This document shows, one piece after another, positions 1 to 8,273 of a stretch of DNA of 57,492 bases. The translations under genes and the position numbers were made by a program. The notes below the pieces were generated by a model. That model was not told the origin of the DNA. It did not search any database and saw only the letters and a program-made list of their open reading frames with translations. Each line of letters opens with the position of its first letter. Positions within the stretch are counted from its first letter, which is position 1. Location of the stretch: the NCBI RefSeq assembly GCF_016429015.1, contig NZ_JAELTU010000028.1:1-57492 (forward strand), given 5' to 3'. The stretch is from Rhizobium sp. ASV20. Its GTDB lineage: Bacteria > Pseudomonadota > Alphaproteobacteria > Rhizobiales > Rhizobiaceae.

Positions 1-725
1 TGGCGCTGGCGGCAAAGCTACACGGCATCCCTTCGGTCATCATCATGCCAACGGACGCACCGAAGCTGAAGATCGCCAACACCCGCGCCTTCGGCGCAGA
101 AGTGGTGCTCTATGACCGCGTCAAGGAAGATCGCGACGAGATCGGTGCCCGCATTTCCAAGGAGCGGGGGCTGACGCTCATCAAGCCCTTCGACGAACCG
201 CAAGTCATCGCCGGCCAGGGAACGACCGGGCTCGAAATCGCCGAACAGGCTGCCGAGGAAGGCATCGAGGCCGCAAGCGTCCTCGTCCCCTGCGGTGGCG
301 GCGGCCTGACCTCTGGCATCGCGCTGGCGCTCGAATCCCGTGCCCCTGGCTTCAAGGTGCATCCCTGCGAACCGCAGGACTTCGACGACACCACCCGCTC
401 GCTGGCCTCGGGCAAGATCGAGCGCAATGCCGCGCTGCAAGGCTCGATCTGCGACGCCATCATCACGCCGCAGCCGGGCAACATTACCTTCCCGATCCTG
501 AAGCGCCTTTGCGGCCCCGGCCTCGTCGTGACGGACGAGGAGGCGCAAAAGGCCATGGCGCTTGCCTTCACCCGGTTGAAGATCGTAGTGGAACCAGGCG
601 GCGCGGTCGCGCTCGCCGCAGCGCTCTTCCATGGCAAGGATATCGGTGCGGATACGGTGATCGCCATCACCTCGGGCGGCAATGTCGACCAGGACGTTTT
701 TGAAGCGGCTCTGAGCCGCCACTAG
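1..725 (+). CDS. Threonine/serine dehydratase, PLP-dependent (5'-truncated by window edge)
   Basis: The reading frame is open from base 3, so the true start lies upstream of the window. The visible 241 residues cover the C-terminal two thirds of a fold-type II PLP enzyme. They include the phosphate-binding glycine loop PCGGGGLTSG and the C-terminal SGGN motif typical of threonine ammonia-lyases. The PLP lysine would be in the missing part. The protein ends soon after SGGN with no ACT domain, so it resembles the short catabolic type rather than the isoleucine-regulated IlvA. The reaction would be threonine (or serine) to 2-oxobutyrate (or pyruvate) plus ammonia. Serine racemase and EutB-like dehydratases share this fold and cannot be excluded. 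Confidence 0.85.
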   Translation, partial: ALAAKLHGIPSVIIMPTDAPKLKIANTRAFGAEVVLYDRVKEDRDEIGARISKERGLTLIKPFDEPQVIAGQGTTGLEIAEQAAEEGIEAASVLVPCGGGGLTSGIALALESRAPGFKVHPCEPQDFDDTTRSLASGKIERNAALQGSICDAIITPQPGNITFPILKRLCGPGLVVTDEEAQKAMALAFTRLKIVVEPGGAVALAAALFHGKDIGADTVIAITSGGNVDQDVFEAALSRH

Positions 726-733
726 GTCCATAG

Positions 734-833
734 AACGGTTCAGCTTTTCACAGAAGCGCTGAACCGCTCTATCCCTTTGATTTCACGCATTCCGGACGGA
801 AAACCGCTCCGCACGTTTCCTGGAATTGCTCTA
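734..833. repeat. Interspersed rhizobial repeat, copy A, with stem-loop
   Basis: A 9-bp stem (736-744 with 758-766, CGGTTCAGC/GCTGAACCG) is followed by the conserved block CTCTATCCCTTTG and ends in GGAATTGCTCTAG. I recognise this as a very common Rhizobium intergenic repeat. The last bases supply the TAG stop codon of the minus-strand LysE gene. Copies with the same layout occur at 2832-2930 and 18324-18404. The hairpin may also end transcription of the dehydratase gene, although no T tract follows it. Confidence 0.75.
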
Positions 834-1466
834 GCTGGCTGCGCGACGATAGAGCGCTAATGATCCCGCAAGAGCAAGCAGCGCTCCGCCACAGGCGCGC
901 TCGAGCCATTTCGCCCCTTCCGATTTCAGCACTCTTACCGCCTGCGAGCCGAAAACGGCATAGGCCAACATGATGGTGAAATCGAGCGCGGCGAAGATGG
1001 CACCCAGAATGACATATTGCTGCAGCTGCGGCGCCGAGGGATCGATGAACTGCGGCAGGAAAGCCGAGAAGAAGAGATAGCCTTTCGGATTGGTGACGGC
1101 GACCATGAAGCTCTTCAGCCCGATGGAAAACGCCGTTCCCTTCGGCTGGCTCGCGCTCGCCTGCAAGGCGCTGTCGATACCGCCCTTTGACCGCAGCATC
1201 ATAATGCCGAGAAAGGCGAGATAAGCCGCCCCCACCCATTTCAGGGCCGAGAACCAGAACTCGGAGGCGGCGAGCAGAGCACCAAGACCAATGGTGACGG
1301 CGCTGATCAAAACCGCATCGGAAAGAACGGCGCCGATCATGCCCGGCAAGGCGCGTCTGACGCCGAAACGCGAGCCGTTCGTCAGTGCCAGAAGCACGGT
1401 TGGCCCGGGCGTTGCGATACCAATGAAGGAAACGGCGGCAAAGGCGAGCAGCGTGGTCAGATGCAT
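831..1466 (-). CDS. LysE/RhtB-family amino-acid exporter
   Basis: A 211-residue inner-membrane protein with about six hydrophobic segments. The N-terminal family signature ATPGPTVLLALTNGSRFG lies at roughly residues 18-35. LysE/RhtB proteins export amino acids such as lysine, threonine or homoserine; the substrate here cannot be read from sequence. The frame stays open upstream to 1556, but the ATG at 1466 has a good ribosome site (GGAGGGA) and begins at the conserved N-terminus, so I prefer it. The stop codon lies inside the repeat at 734-833. Confidence 0.88.
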   Translation of the reverse strand: MHLTTLLAFAAVSFIGIATPGPTVLLALTNGSRFGVRRALPGMIGAVLSDAVLISAVTIGLGALLAASEFWFSALKWVGAAYLAFLGIMMLRSKGGIDSALQASASQPKGTAFSIGLKSFMVAVTNPKGYLFFSAFLPQFIDPSAPQLQQYVILGAIFAALDFTIMLAYAVFGSQAVRVLKSEGAKWLERACGGALLALAGSLALYRRAAS

Positions 1467-1601
1467 GATGTCCCTCCTCTTTGAACGAGGAAGGTTGCAT
1501 GTGGTGTAGCGGTTAGCAAGTACCCGAATGGCTTCCTGCATGTTGCGATGGGGCACCCTCCATCGCCCCTCGGCAACCCAACCGCCACTTCCTGCGAGCG
1601 G

Positions 1602-2195
1602 TCAGCAACGCGGAAGAGAAACCTGCTGCCCCTTGGCCATAATCATCCCCCTGAGATCAGCATCGGTGCTCAAGGTGATGAAGCTCTCCCCGCGGGCCGG
1701 CTTCAGATAGGTGGATACCGCAAACGGCCCGGCCGGGATATCCGCACGAACGCACCCGCCGGTTACGGCAATCTCGATGCTGCCACGCACCCGCGGGCCG
1801 TATTTGATTGAGACGCGAGTACGCTCCTGAATGGAGGCTAGCCGTGGCACATCCTCCGGAGCAATTCGCCAGACGCTCAGCGCAAATCCGGGTTTGGCTT
1901 CCGTGGCGAGGGATTGCCGCTCTGCCGGCTCGGTCGCCTCGACGAGGACGAACCGGTCAGCGGTTTCATCGCTGCTGCCGTCGGTCTTCGTCTTCACGGT
2001 CATTACGAAATCACCCGGCCGCAACGCCAAGGCGGACGGCTGACGCAGCCCTGCCCTGACCTCGGCGAAATCCATGGTGAGGAAGTCGAGCCGGGCGAGC
2101 TTCGGCAGGCTGGAAAGCGGCGTGCTCAGGCAGCCGCCCAATATGACCAGGGCTAGCATCATGAAGACACGCGGTACAATGGAAGGCATCGACAT
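1602..2195 (-). CDS. Putative lipoprotein, unknown function
   Basis: A 197-residue protein with a type II signal peptide: a short basic start, a hydrophobic stretch, and the lipobox LGGC with Cys22 as the lipidation site. The mature part is a mixed beta-rich sequence with two further cysteines near the C-terminus (GGC and the final residue) that could form a disulfide. I do not recognise a named domain. The start ATG at 2195 follows GAGGAA at good spacing. It is divergent from the DUF2975 gene, and the 72-bp gap between them must hold both promoters. It probably sits in the envelope. Confidence 0.7.
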   Translation of the reverse strand: MSMPSIVPRVFMMLALVILGGCLSTPLSSLPKLARLDFLTMDFAEVRAGLRQPSALALRPGDFVMTVKTKTDGSSDETADRFVLVEATEPAERQSLATEAKPGFALSVWRIAPEDVPRLASIQERTRVSIKYGPRVRGSIEIAVTGGCVRADIPAGPFAVSTYLKPARGESFITLSTDADLRGMIMAKGQQVSLPRC

Positions 2196-2267
2196 AGGAA
2201 TTCCTCATTGACGATCATTAATTATCGTAATACAGAAATTAAATATCGAGTCAATTGGAGCGCGCGC

Positions 2268-2831
2268 ATGACGCATATCATCGATCACCCGCCGGCGGGG
2301 GTGACGGATCGCCGCCGGAGATGGGCGCGCGTCATGTCCGGATCGACCGTTGCGGGCATGGTGTTCACAGTCGCGGCCATGATCTGGATATGGGTCGACA
2401 AGAGCACCGTTCAGACCATGCTGGCGCCCTATCTCGGCATCGCCGGCTCCCCGGTAACAGTCACATTGACCACTCAACTCCTGGGACTGGCCTTGTCCGC
2501 GCCGCCAGCAGCCCTGCTCGTCTATCTCCTGCTGCAGGCGCGAGCGATCTTCACCGGCTTTATAGCCGGTCGTGCCATCACCGATATTGCGGCAACACGG
2601 GTATGGCGTATCGGCATGATCCTGGTCGCCAAAGGCCTTCTCCTGCCCTTCTGGCGGATGGCGGCAAGCGTTCTCATCACGGTCGGCAATCCTCCCGGGC
2701 AGAGACTTGCCGCCCTGACCATAAGCCTCGACGATATTCTGTGGGCGATTGTCGGAGGGCTTCTCGTCGCCATCGGCTGGACCTTGCGGGAAGCGGCCCG
2801 CATCGCGGATGAGAATGCGAACTTCGTCTAA
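2268..2831 (+). CDS. DUF2975 integral membrane protein
   Basis: A 187-residue protein with four predicted membrane helices (about residues 25-45, 65-90, 115-140 and 155-175). The overall pattern matches DUF2975. Genes of this family are usually followed directly by a small Cro/CI-type regulator, as here (2930-3169), and the pair is generally treated as a membrane protein with its dedicated regulator. The ATG at 2268 has GGAG just upstream. An in-frame ATG at 2208 exists but overlaps the presumed promoter of the divergent lipoprotein. Function unknown. Confidence 0.75.
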   Translation: MTHIIDHPPAGVTDRRRRWARVMSGSTVAGMVFTVAAMIWIWVDKSTVQTMLAPYLGIAGSPVTVTLTTQLLGLALSAPPAALLVYLLLQARAIFTGFIAGRAITDIAATRVWRIGMILVAKGLLLPFWRMAASVLITVGNPPGQRLAALTISLDDILWAIVGGLLVAIGWTLREAARIADENANFV

Positions 2832-2930
2832 AGAGTTTTCGCTTTTCTTCGCGTGGCGAAAAGCTCTATCTCTTTGTTTTTGTGCACTCCGGATACGAAG
2901 CCGTCGTGCATTTTCATGGAAATGCTCTCA
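2832..2930. repeat. Interspersed rhizobial repeat, copy B, between DUF2975 and XRE genes
   Basis: Same architecture as copy A: a stem (TTTTCGC 2836-2842 with GCGAAAA 2856-2862), then CTCTATCTCTTTG, a TCCGGA block and a final GGAAATGCTCT. The stem sequence differs from copy A but pairing is kept. The tail supplies the weak ribosome site (GGA at 2918-2920) of the XRE gene, and its last base overlaps the ATG. Confidence 0.65.
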
Positions 2931-3169
2931 TGCCGATCCTCGTCAATCTCGATGTCATGCTGGCGCGCCGAAAGATGCGCTCAAAGGAATTGGCCGCGGA
3001 AGTGGGCATCACGGAAGCCAATATCTCTCTGTTGAAATCCGGCAAGGTCAAGGGCATCCGCTTCGAGACCCTGGAGGCGATCTGCAAGGCGCTCGATTGC
3101 CAACCGGGAGATCTTCTCGAATTCGTCGGCGACGAAGATCCGCGATTGAGCCGTCCTGAGACGAACTAG
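2930..3169 (+). CDS. XRE-family (Cro/CI-type, YozG-like) transcriptional regulator
   Basis: A 79-residue DNA-binding protein that is almost entirely one helix-turn-helix domain. The helices run through LAAEVGITEANISLLKSGK and then a segment ending CQPGDLLEF, the classic end of small Cro/CI domains of the YozG type. It directly follows the DUF2975 membrane protein, the usual partner, and probably autoregulates the pair. An upstream in-frame ATG at 2882 would add 16 residues encoded by the interspersed repeat. The start at 2930 gives the normal family N-terminus (MPILVNLDVMLA) and is preferred. Confidence 0.85.
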   Translation: MPILVNLDVMLARRKMRSKELAAEVGITEANISLLKSGKVKGIRFETLEAICKALDCQPGDLLEFVGDEDPRLSRPETN

Positions 3170-3215
3170 GCTCGCAAACCTCAGCAGCGACGCAATAGGC
3201 TTCCGCTCCAAAAGA

Positions 3216-3243
3216 AAACCCGCCCTCTTCCGAAGGCGGGTTT
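3216..3243. terminator. Bidirectional intrinsic terminator between XRE gene and pyk
   Basis: A 9-bp perfect stem AAACCCGCC/GGCGGGTTT (3216-3224 with 3235-3243) with a 10-nt loop. The A-rich stretch on its left gives a T tract on the minus strand, suiting pyk. On the plus strand the stem ends in TTT. Confidence 0.8.
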
Positions 3244-3282
3244 CGCATGTTTCAGGCAACTGCCCGCATCCTACGCTGGCAA

Positions 3283-4722
3283 TCAGACGCCCGACTGGCC
3301 GTCGGAACCGATATAGGCAATGCGCAGCATGTTAGTCGCGCCCGGCGTGCCGAGCGGAACACCGGCCGAAATGATGATGCGGTCGCCCGGCTTGCCGAAG
3401 CCTTCTTCGGCAACGATGCGGCAGGCATTGTTGACCATGTCGTCGAGGTCCGTCGCATCATGTGTGACGACGCAGTGCATGCCCCAGACAACGGACAGGC
3501 GGCGGGCCGTCTGAATGATCGGCGACAGCGCCAGGATCGGAACCTGCGGACGCTCGCGCGAGGCGCGAAGGCCCGTCGTGCCGGACGAGGTGTAGCAGAC
3601 GATTGCAGCAAGCTTCAGTGTCTCGGCAATCTGGCGGGCGGCGAGCGAGATCGCATCGGCGCCGGTAGCCTCAGGCAGAGCGCGCTGGGCATAGATGATA
3701 CCCGGATAATGCGGCTCGCGCTCGATGGTGCCGGCGATAGAGGCCATCATGGAAACGGCTTCGACCGGATAGTCGCCGGACGCGGATTCTGCCGAGAGCA
3801 TGACGGCATCGGCACCTTCGAAAACGGCGGTCGCGACGTCGGACACTTCGGCGCGGGTCGGGACCGGCGCGGAGATCATCGATTCCAGCATCTGCGTGGC
3901 GACGACCACCGGCTTGCCGGAGCGACGGCAGGCGCGGATCAGCTGCTTCTGAATGCCGGGGACGGATTCGAGCGGCATTTCCACGCCGAGGTCGCCACGG
4001 GCCACCATCAATGCGTCAGAAAGCTCGATGATTTCTTCGATGCGCTCGACAGCCTGCGGCTTTTCGATCTTCGACATCAGGCCGACGCGGCCATGCGAAA
4101 TCTTGCGAACTTCCGTCAGGTCTTCCGGGCGCTGGATGAAGGAGAGTGCTACCCAGTCGACTTCATTGGTCGCCAGAACGGCGTCGAGGTCCACGCGATC
4201 CTTATCCGTCAGAGCGCCAACGCCGAGCAGCGTGTCGGGAAGGCTGACACCCTTGCGATCGGAGATCTTCGTGCCCGAAATGACCGTGGTCACGATGCTC
4301 TTGCCGTCGCACTTCTCGGCACGCAGCGCCAGCTTGCCGTCATCGATCAGCAGGCGATGGCCCGGCTGTACCGATTCCAGAATTTCCGGATGCGGCAGGT
4401 AGACGCGCGTGTTGTCGCCGGGGATATCCTGATTGTCGAGCGTGAAAGTCTGGCCAGGCTTCAGATCAACCTTGGTCTCGGCAAACTTGCCGACGCGCAG
4501 CTTGGGACCCTGCAAGTCAGCGAGAATACCGATCGGACGGCCACAGCGAGCTTCAACGGCGCGAATGCGCTGGATCAGCGTGCGCATGACATCATGGCTG
4601 GCATGGCTCATGTTGATGCGGAAAAGGTCCGCCCCGGCTTCATGAAGCTTCTGGATCATTTCCTCGGAAGAAGAGGCCGGGCCGAGCGTTGCGAGGATTT
4701 TGACTTTTCTGTTACGTTTCAT
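3283..4722 (-). CDS. pyk: Pyruvate kinase
   Basis: A 479-residue cytoplasmic glycolytic enzyme converting phosphoenolpyruvate and ADP to pyruvate and ATP. The N-terminal KILATLGPASS motif, the substrate/metal segment and the family signature around MVARGDLGVEMPLE are intact, and the length is normal. The ATG at 4722 starts MKRNRKVKILATLG. It overlaps the stop codon of the upstream DUF1036 gene by one base (TGATG), so the two are translationally coupled. The pyk-DUF1036 arrangement is familiar from rhizobia. The bidirectional hairpin at 3216-3243 ends the unit. Confidence 0.97.
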   Translation of the reverse strand: MKRNRKVKILATLGPASSSEEMIQKLHEAGADLFRINMSHASHDVMRTLIQRIRAVEARCGRPIGILADLQGPKLRVGKFAETKVDLKPGQTFTLDNQDIPGDNTRVYLPHPEILESVQPGHRLLIDDGKLALRAEKCDGKSIVTTVISGTKISDRKGVSLPDTLLGVGALTDKDRVDLDAVLATNEVDWVALSFIQRPEDLTEVRKISHGRVGLMSKIEKPQAVERIEEIIELSDALMVARGDLGVEMPLESVPGIQKQLIRACRRSGKPVVVATQMLESMISAPVPTRAEVSDVATAVFEGADAVMLSAESASGDYPVEAVSMMASIAGTIEREPHYPGIIYAQRALPEATGADAISLAARQIAETLKLAAIVCYTSSGTTGLRASRERPQVPILALSPIIQTARRLSVVWGMHCVVTHDATDLDDMVNNACRIVAEEGFGKPGDRIIISAGVPLGTPGATNMLRIAYIGSDGQSGV

Positions 4723-5267
4723 CAATTCTGGCTTTCCTGGCTGCCCGGGGTATCGGAGAGCTGAACCATCCAGCTCGCCTGACGCCCCGTGTCGTATTCC
4801 TTGAATCCCATCTTCTGGTAGCCGCGCGCGTAGCAGTCCTTCACGCCTGGGATCTTGAATTCGTTCTCCGCCACGCACATTTCGACATCGCCGGTCCAAC
4901 GGCCGCCACGGGCCGCGTCTTCTGCGTAGAGATAATAATAGCGGGATTGGAGCGGCCCCTCGATCAAGGTGGCGCAGGTATTGGCCGGAATCTGCCACCA
5001 GCCTTCCGTTATCCAGCCTTCCTTGGCCCTATAGCCGATCGCCACACCGACGAGGTTCTGTGTACCGTTGCACGTTCGGAAATCGGCACGAGCCGCATTC
5101 GGCATGAAAAAGAACGGCGCTGCTACAGCGAGAATGAGGAAGGCGATTCGGGCTAGCGGACCTGACCGCTTAACGAAACGTGGCGCGACTTGGCTGGACA
5201 CGGCTTCCAATTGGCTCCCGGTTATTCGTTGTTGCGTCTTCTTGCGCTGCCATCCGATGAATGTCAA
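4722..5267 (-). CDS. DUF1036 family exported protein
   Basis: Up to 181 residues. A hydrophobic export segment (about residues 40-62, ending in ARA) precedes a DUF1036 domain starting DFRTCNGTQNLVGVAIGYR, with several conserved cysteines and tryptophans. DUF1036 proteins are small periplasmic proteins of unknown role found in alphaproteobacteria. The longest frame begins with TTG at 5267. A GTG at 5201 would give a more normal signal peptide and may be the true start. Its stop overlaps the pyk start by one base, so the two form an operon. Confidence 0.82.
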   Translation of the reverse strand: MTFIGWQRKKTQQRITGSQLEAVSSQVAPRFVKRSGPLARIAFLILAVAAPFFFMPNAARADFRTCNGTQNLVGVAIGYRAKEGWITEGWWQIPANTCATLIEGPLQSRYYYLYAEDAARGGRWTGDVEMCVAENEFKIPGVKDCYARGYQKMGFKEYDTGRQASWMVQLSDTPGSQESQN

Positions 5268-5414
5268 CGCAACTCTAATCGATTATATTTTCTTCACGGG
5301 ATGGTGACGGCACCATGCGCCGCTCTTCATCCGACGGAGGCTGCAAACCTTGCACCTTCCATCCGCGCATGCAATCAAACAAAGAGTTGAAAATTTGAAT
5401 AATCGACAATCCGC

Positions 5415-6209
5415 ATGACCAACTTCGCATCTTTCGAAATCATATCGGGCAATCGTGACAAAGGCATGGTCATTCTCGGGGACCACGCCATGCGGCACCT
5501 GCCCGAGCGCTATGGCCGCCTGGGGCTGCCGGAGGCTGCCTTTTCACGCCACATCGCCTACGATATCGGCATCGAAAGCCTCTGCCGCCATCTTTGCGCG
5601 AAGCTTGACGTGCCCGGTGTGCTCGGCGGCTTCTCCCGCCTGCTCATCGATCCGAACCGCGGAGAGGATGATCCGACGCTGATCATGAAGATCTCGGACG
5701 GAGCAATTATCCCCGGCAATCATCCGATTACGGATGAAGAGTGGAACTATCGTATCGAAGCTTTCCACCGGCCGTATCACAAGGCGGTCGAAGAGACGCT
5801 TTCCGCAGTGGCGAAAGCAACGGGCAAGGCGCCGCTTGTGCTGTCGATGCATTCCTTCACGCCGGCCTGGAAAGGCGTGGCAAGACCCTGGCACGCAAGC
5901 GTGCTCTGGGATAGCGACGATCGCGCCGTCGCGCCGCTCCTTGCAAAGCTCGGCGCGAATACCGATCTCGTCATCGGAGACAACGAGCCTTACGACGGCG
6001 CCCTGCGCAACGACACCATGTTTCGCCATTGCATGATGCACGGCATTCCGCATGCACTTCTGGAAGTCCGTCAGGATCTGATCGGCGACGAGGCCGGTGT
6101 CATCCAATGGGCCGAGCGCCTGTCGCGGATCTTTGCCGAACTGAATGCCGATCCGGCATTGCATGAATACAAGCGATATCCTTCGCGCACCGGCCCCTAC
6201 GAGGCATGA
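5415..6209 (+). CDS. N-formylglutamate amidohydrolase family protein
   Basis: A 264-residue cytoplasmic hydrolase of the FGase family (PF05013). Recognisable segments are GGFSRLLIDPNRGEDDP, the SMHSFTP histidine motif and the DNEPY segment, which are the metal/substrate signatures of the family. Members remove formyl groups from N-formyl amino acids, as in the last step of some histidine degradation routes. No hut genes are nearby, so the real substrate is uncertain. The DUF1244 gene begins 28 bp after its stop and is probably cotranscribed. Confidence 0.85.
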   Translation: MTNFASFEIISGNRDKGMVILGDHAMRHLPERYGRLGLPEAAFSRHIAYDIGIESLCRHLCAKLDVPGVLGGFSRLLIDPNRGEDDPTLIMKISDGAIIPGNHPITDEEWNYRIEAFHRPYHKAVEETLSAVAKATGKAPLVLSMHSFTPAWKGVARPWHASVLWDSDDRAVAPLLAKLGANTDLVIGDNEPYDGALRNDTMFRHCMMHGIPHALLEVRQDLIGDEAGVIQWAERLSRIFAELNADPALHEYKRYPSRTGPYEA

Positions 6210-6237
6210 GCCGGCGAGCGAACCAAGGAGAAAAGAA

Positions 6238-6543
6238 ATGACCGCACTCACCAAGGAACAGCAGACCGAACTTGAGGCAGCCGCCTTTCGCCGCCTCGTG
6301 ACGCATCTGCGCGAACGCAGCGACGTTCAGAACATAGACCTGATGAACCTTGCCGGCTTCTGCCGCAACTGCCTGTCCAACTGGTACCGCGAAGCAGCCG
6401 AAGAGGCAGGTCTGCCTGTCAGCAAGGACGAGTCGCGCGAGATGATCTACGGCATGTCCTACGAGGAGTGGAAGAACCAGCATCAGAAAGAGGCCTCGCC
6501 TGTGCAAAAAGCCGCTTTCGAGCAGAACAAGCCGAAAGATTAA
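6238..6543 (+). CDS. DUF1244 family protein
   Basis: A 101-residue soluble protein matching DUF1244 over nearly its whole length. The core is LMNLAGFCRNCLSNWYREAA, with a CxxC-like pair, followed by MIYGMSYEEWK. The family is widespread in proteobacteria and its function is unknown. The ATG at 6238 is preceded by AAGGAG; an upstream in-frame ATG at 6145 would overlap the preceding gene and is not favoured. It follows the N-formylglutamate amidohydrolase-like gene closely. The lysine-rich tail is probably disordered. Confidence 0.88.
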   Translation: MTALTKEQQTELEAAAFRRLVTHLRERSDVQNIDLMNLAGFCRNCLSNWYREAAEEAGLPVSKDESREMIYGMSYEEWKNQHQKEASPVQKAAFEQNKPKD

Positions 6544-6715
6544 CCCTCCCTTCACCAATCCGGCTTGACGTTGCGCGCCATTCGCGGCACGTCAACTGCC
6601 CGATCGAATTCGAAATACCGCGCAGGCCCTGAAGCGAAGTGCAGCATCGGTTGAACCACCGATCCCATTTGCGACCGGCTTCGAGCGACCCTCTAGGACC
6701 CTTTAGGAGAAGTGC

Positions 6716-6967
6716 ATGGAAGAGAATAGCGTCGAGAACGTAGCGGCAGCCGAACTGCGCCAATTCATCGAGCGTATCGAGCGCCTCGAAGAAGAGAAGG
6801 CTGCGATCGCCTCCGACATCAAGGACGTCATGGGCGAAGCCAAGGGCCGCGGCTACGACACCAAGGCGATCCGCACGATCATCCGCCTTCGCAAGAAGGA
6901 CGCGAATGAGCGCCTGGAAGAGGAATCCATCCTGCAGACCTATATGGCCGCTCTCGGAATGGAATAA
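6716..6967 (+). CDS. gapR: GapR-type DNA-binding protein (DUF2312)
   Basis: An 83-residue protein that matches DUF2312/GapR throughout. It has a long N-terminal coiled-coil helix ([20 protein letters not shown]) and the DNA-binding part [17 protein letters not shown]. In Caulobacter GapR encircles overtwisted DNA ahead of forks and RNA polymerase and helps relieve positive supercoils; it is essential in many alphaproteobacteria. The ATG at 6716 follows TTAGGAGAAG. The gene appears monocistronic, with a strong terminator at 7001-7029. Confidence 0.95.
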   Translation: MEENSVENVAAAELRQFIERIERLEEEKAAIASDIKDVMGEAKGRGYDTKAIRTIIRLRKKDANERLEEESILQTYMAALGME

Positions 6968-7000
6968 CCGCAGGCTTTCGACAGCCCTGCATGATCATAG

Positions 7001-7029
7001 GGAGCCGGCAAGCCGGCTCCTTTCTTTTT
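7001..7029 (+). terminator. Intrinsic terminator of gapR
   Basis: A 9-bp GC-rich stem GGAGCCGGC/GCCGGCTCC (7001-7009 with 7012-7020) with a two-base gap and then TTTCTTTTT. A textbook rho-independent terminator 33 bp after the gapR stop. Confidence 0.9.
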
Positions 7030-7055
7030 GTCCTCACAAGAGAGGCAAAGCGTCA

Positions 7056-8105
7056 CTATGCAAAAAGGCGCTCGATCAGGTCCGCGGCCTTGCCCTGCCA
7101 CAGCTCGCCCTTGCCCGTTCCCGACCAGAGAGACAGGAAGTCCGGCGATCCCTGTGCGGTCGACGCGCCGCGCATGTCACGCGTGAACTTGTTCTGCGCC
7201 GGAAAGGGAAGAATGCCTTCCGGTCGCCGGTCCATTTCGTCCATGAACCGGTTTTCGATGCCGCGAGCGAAGCGGCCTGAGAAGGCGCGTGTCGTCCGCG
7301 TCCTGCGCTCCGGCGTCTCAAGAAGCTTCTTGCGATAGGGTGCCGATGTCCCGGCTTCCGTGCAGGCGAGGAAAGCCGTCCCCATCTGCACCGCTTGCGC
7401 GCCCGCCTTCAGTGCAGCCCGTATGTCCTCAGCAGTCATAAGGCCGCCGGCTGCAATCAGGGGCACGCGGATAGCGCCTGTGCATTGCGCTAGAAGGTCA
7501 CGAATGCCGATTTCCGGATCCGCAGCCTTGGCACCGAAAATACCGCGATGGCCGCCCGCTTCGAAACCCTGCAGCGTCACCGCATCCACGCCGCTCTCTT
7601 CGAGCGCCCTCGCCTCCTCAAGCGTTGTCGCGGTGCCGATCAGCGGAATACCCACCTTCTTTGCCTCGCGCACATGATCGGCAGGCAACAAGCCGAAGAC
7701 GAAGCTGAAACACGCCGGCTTGAGGCGCAGCACTGCCTCGAATTGCGGGCTGAAATCCTCTTCGTACGGAGGGCTCAGTTGCGGTGACGGAAGCTCCAAC
7801 TCGCGGCGGTATCCAGCGGTCGCCTCGATAGCGCGCTCGACGCGATCGCTCGCGACTTCAGGGATCGAGTGCGGAATAAACAGATTGATCGAAAACGGCT
7901 TGTCGGTTCGCTGGCGCACCTGGGTTGCAAAAGCTTCGATGGCGGCGGCGTTGGAATAGGCGCCTCCCATGGCACCGAGCGCGCCCGCAGCCGAAGCTGC
8001 CGCCACGAGATCGACCGAGGAAGGACCGCCCGCCATCGGCGCGACGATCAGGGGGTGCTTCAAACCAAGTTTTTGGAAAAGATTACTGTCCGTAAGGGCA
8101 GACAT
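7056..8105 (-). CDS. Nitronate monooxygenase family flavoprotein
   Basis: A 349-residue FMN-dependent TIM-barrel protein of the NMO/2-nitropropane dioxygenase family. Typical segments are HPLIVAPMAGGPSS at the N-terminus, FNxF-like SINLFIP, GFEAGGHRG and IAAGGLMTAEDIRAAL. These enzymes oxidise alkyl nitronates such as propionate 3-nitronate, and some members are quinone reductases. The ATG at 8105 gives the normal family N-terminus. The gene lies 168 bp downstream of a beta-hydroxyacid dehydrogenase gene on the same strand; a functional link is not evident. Confidence 0.88.
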   Translation of the reverse strand: MSALTDSNLFQKLGLKHPLIVAPMAGGPSSVDLVAAASAAGALGAMGGAYSNAAAIEAFATQVRQRTDKPFSINLFIPHSIPEVASDRVERAIEATAGYRRELELPSPQLSPPYEEDFSPQFEAVLRLKPACFSFVFGLLPADHVREAKKVGIPLIGTATTLEEARALEESGVDAVTLQGFEAGGHRGIFGAKAADPEIGIRDLLAQCTGAIRVPLIAAGGLMTAEDIRAALKAGAQAVQMGTAFLACTEAGTSAPYRKKLLETPERRTRTTRAFSGRFARGIENRFMDEMDRRPEGILPFPAQNKFTRDMRGASTAQGSPDFLSLWSGTGKGELWQGKAADLIERLFA

Positions 8106-8273
8106 GTCCGTGTTCCTTTCAGGAATGTCTGTTTGAATCTCAACTCAACATAGGCGTTGCACGGCGGTTTGCCAGAGCAATTTCAGGACATGGGCAAGGC
8201 GCCTCTTTGCCCGAACATTACGAAAAGCAAGCCTTTATAACAGGTTATAAATTCCGCAACGCGTTCATCCGCC

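Noticed and set aside
8172..8212. AGAGCAATTTCAGGA string plus GGGCAA/TTGCCC hairpin as a further repeat copy
   Set aside because: Only the first 15 bases resemble the reverse of the interspersed repeat. The central blocks are missing, so it is not counted as a copy.
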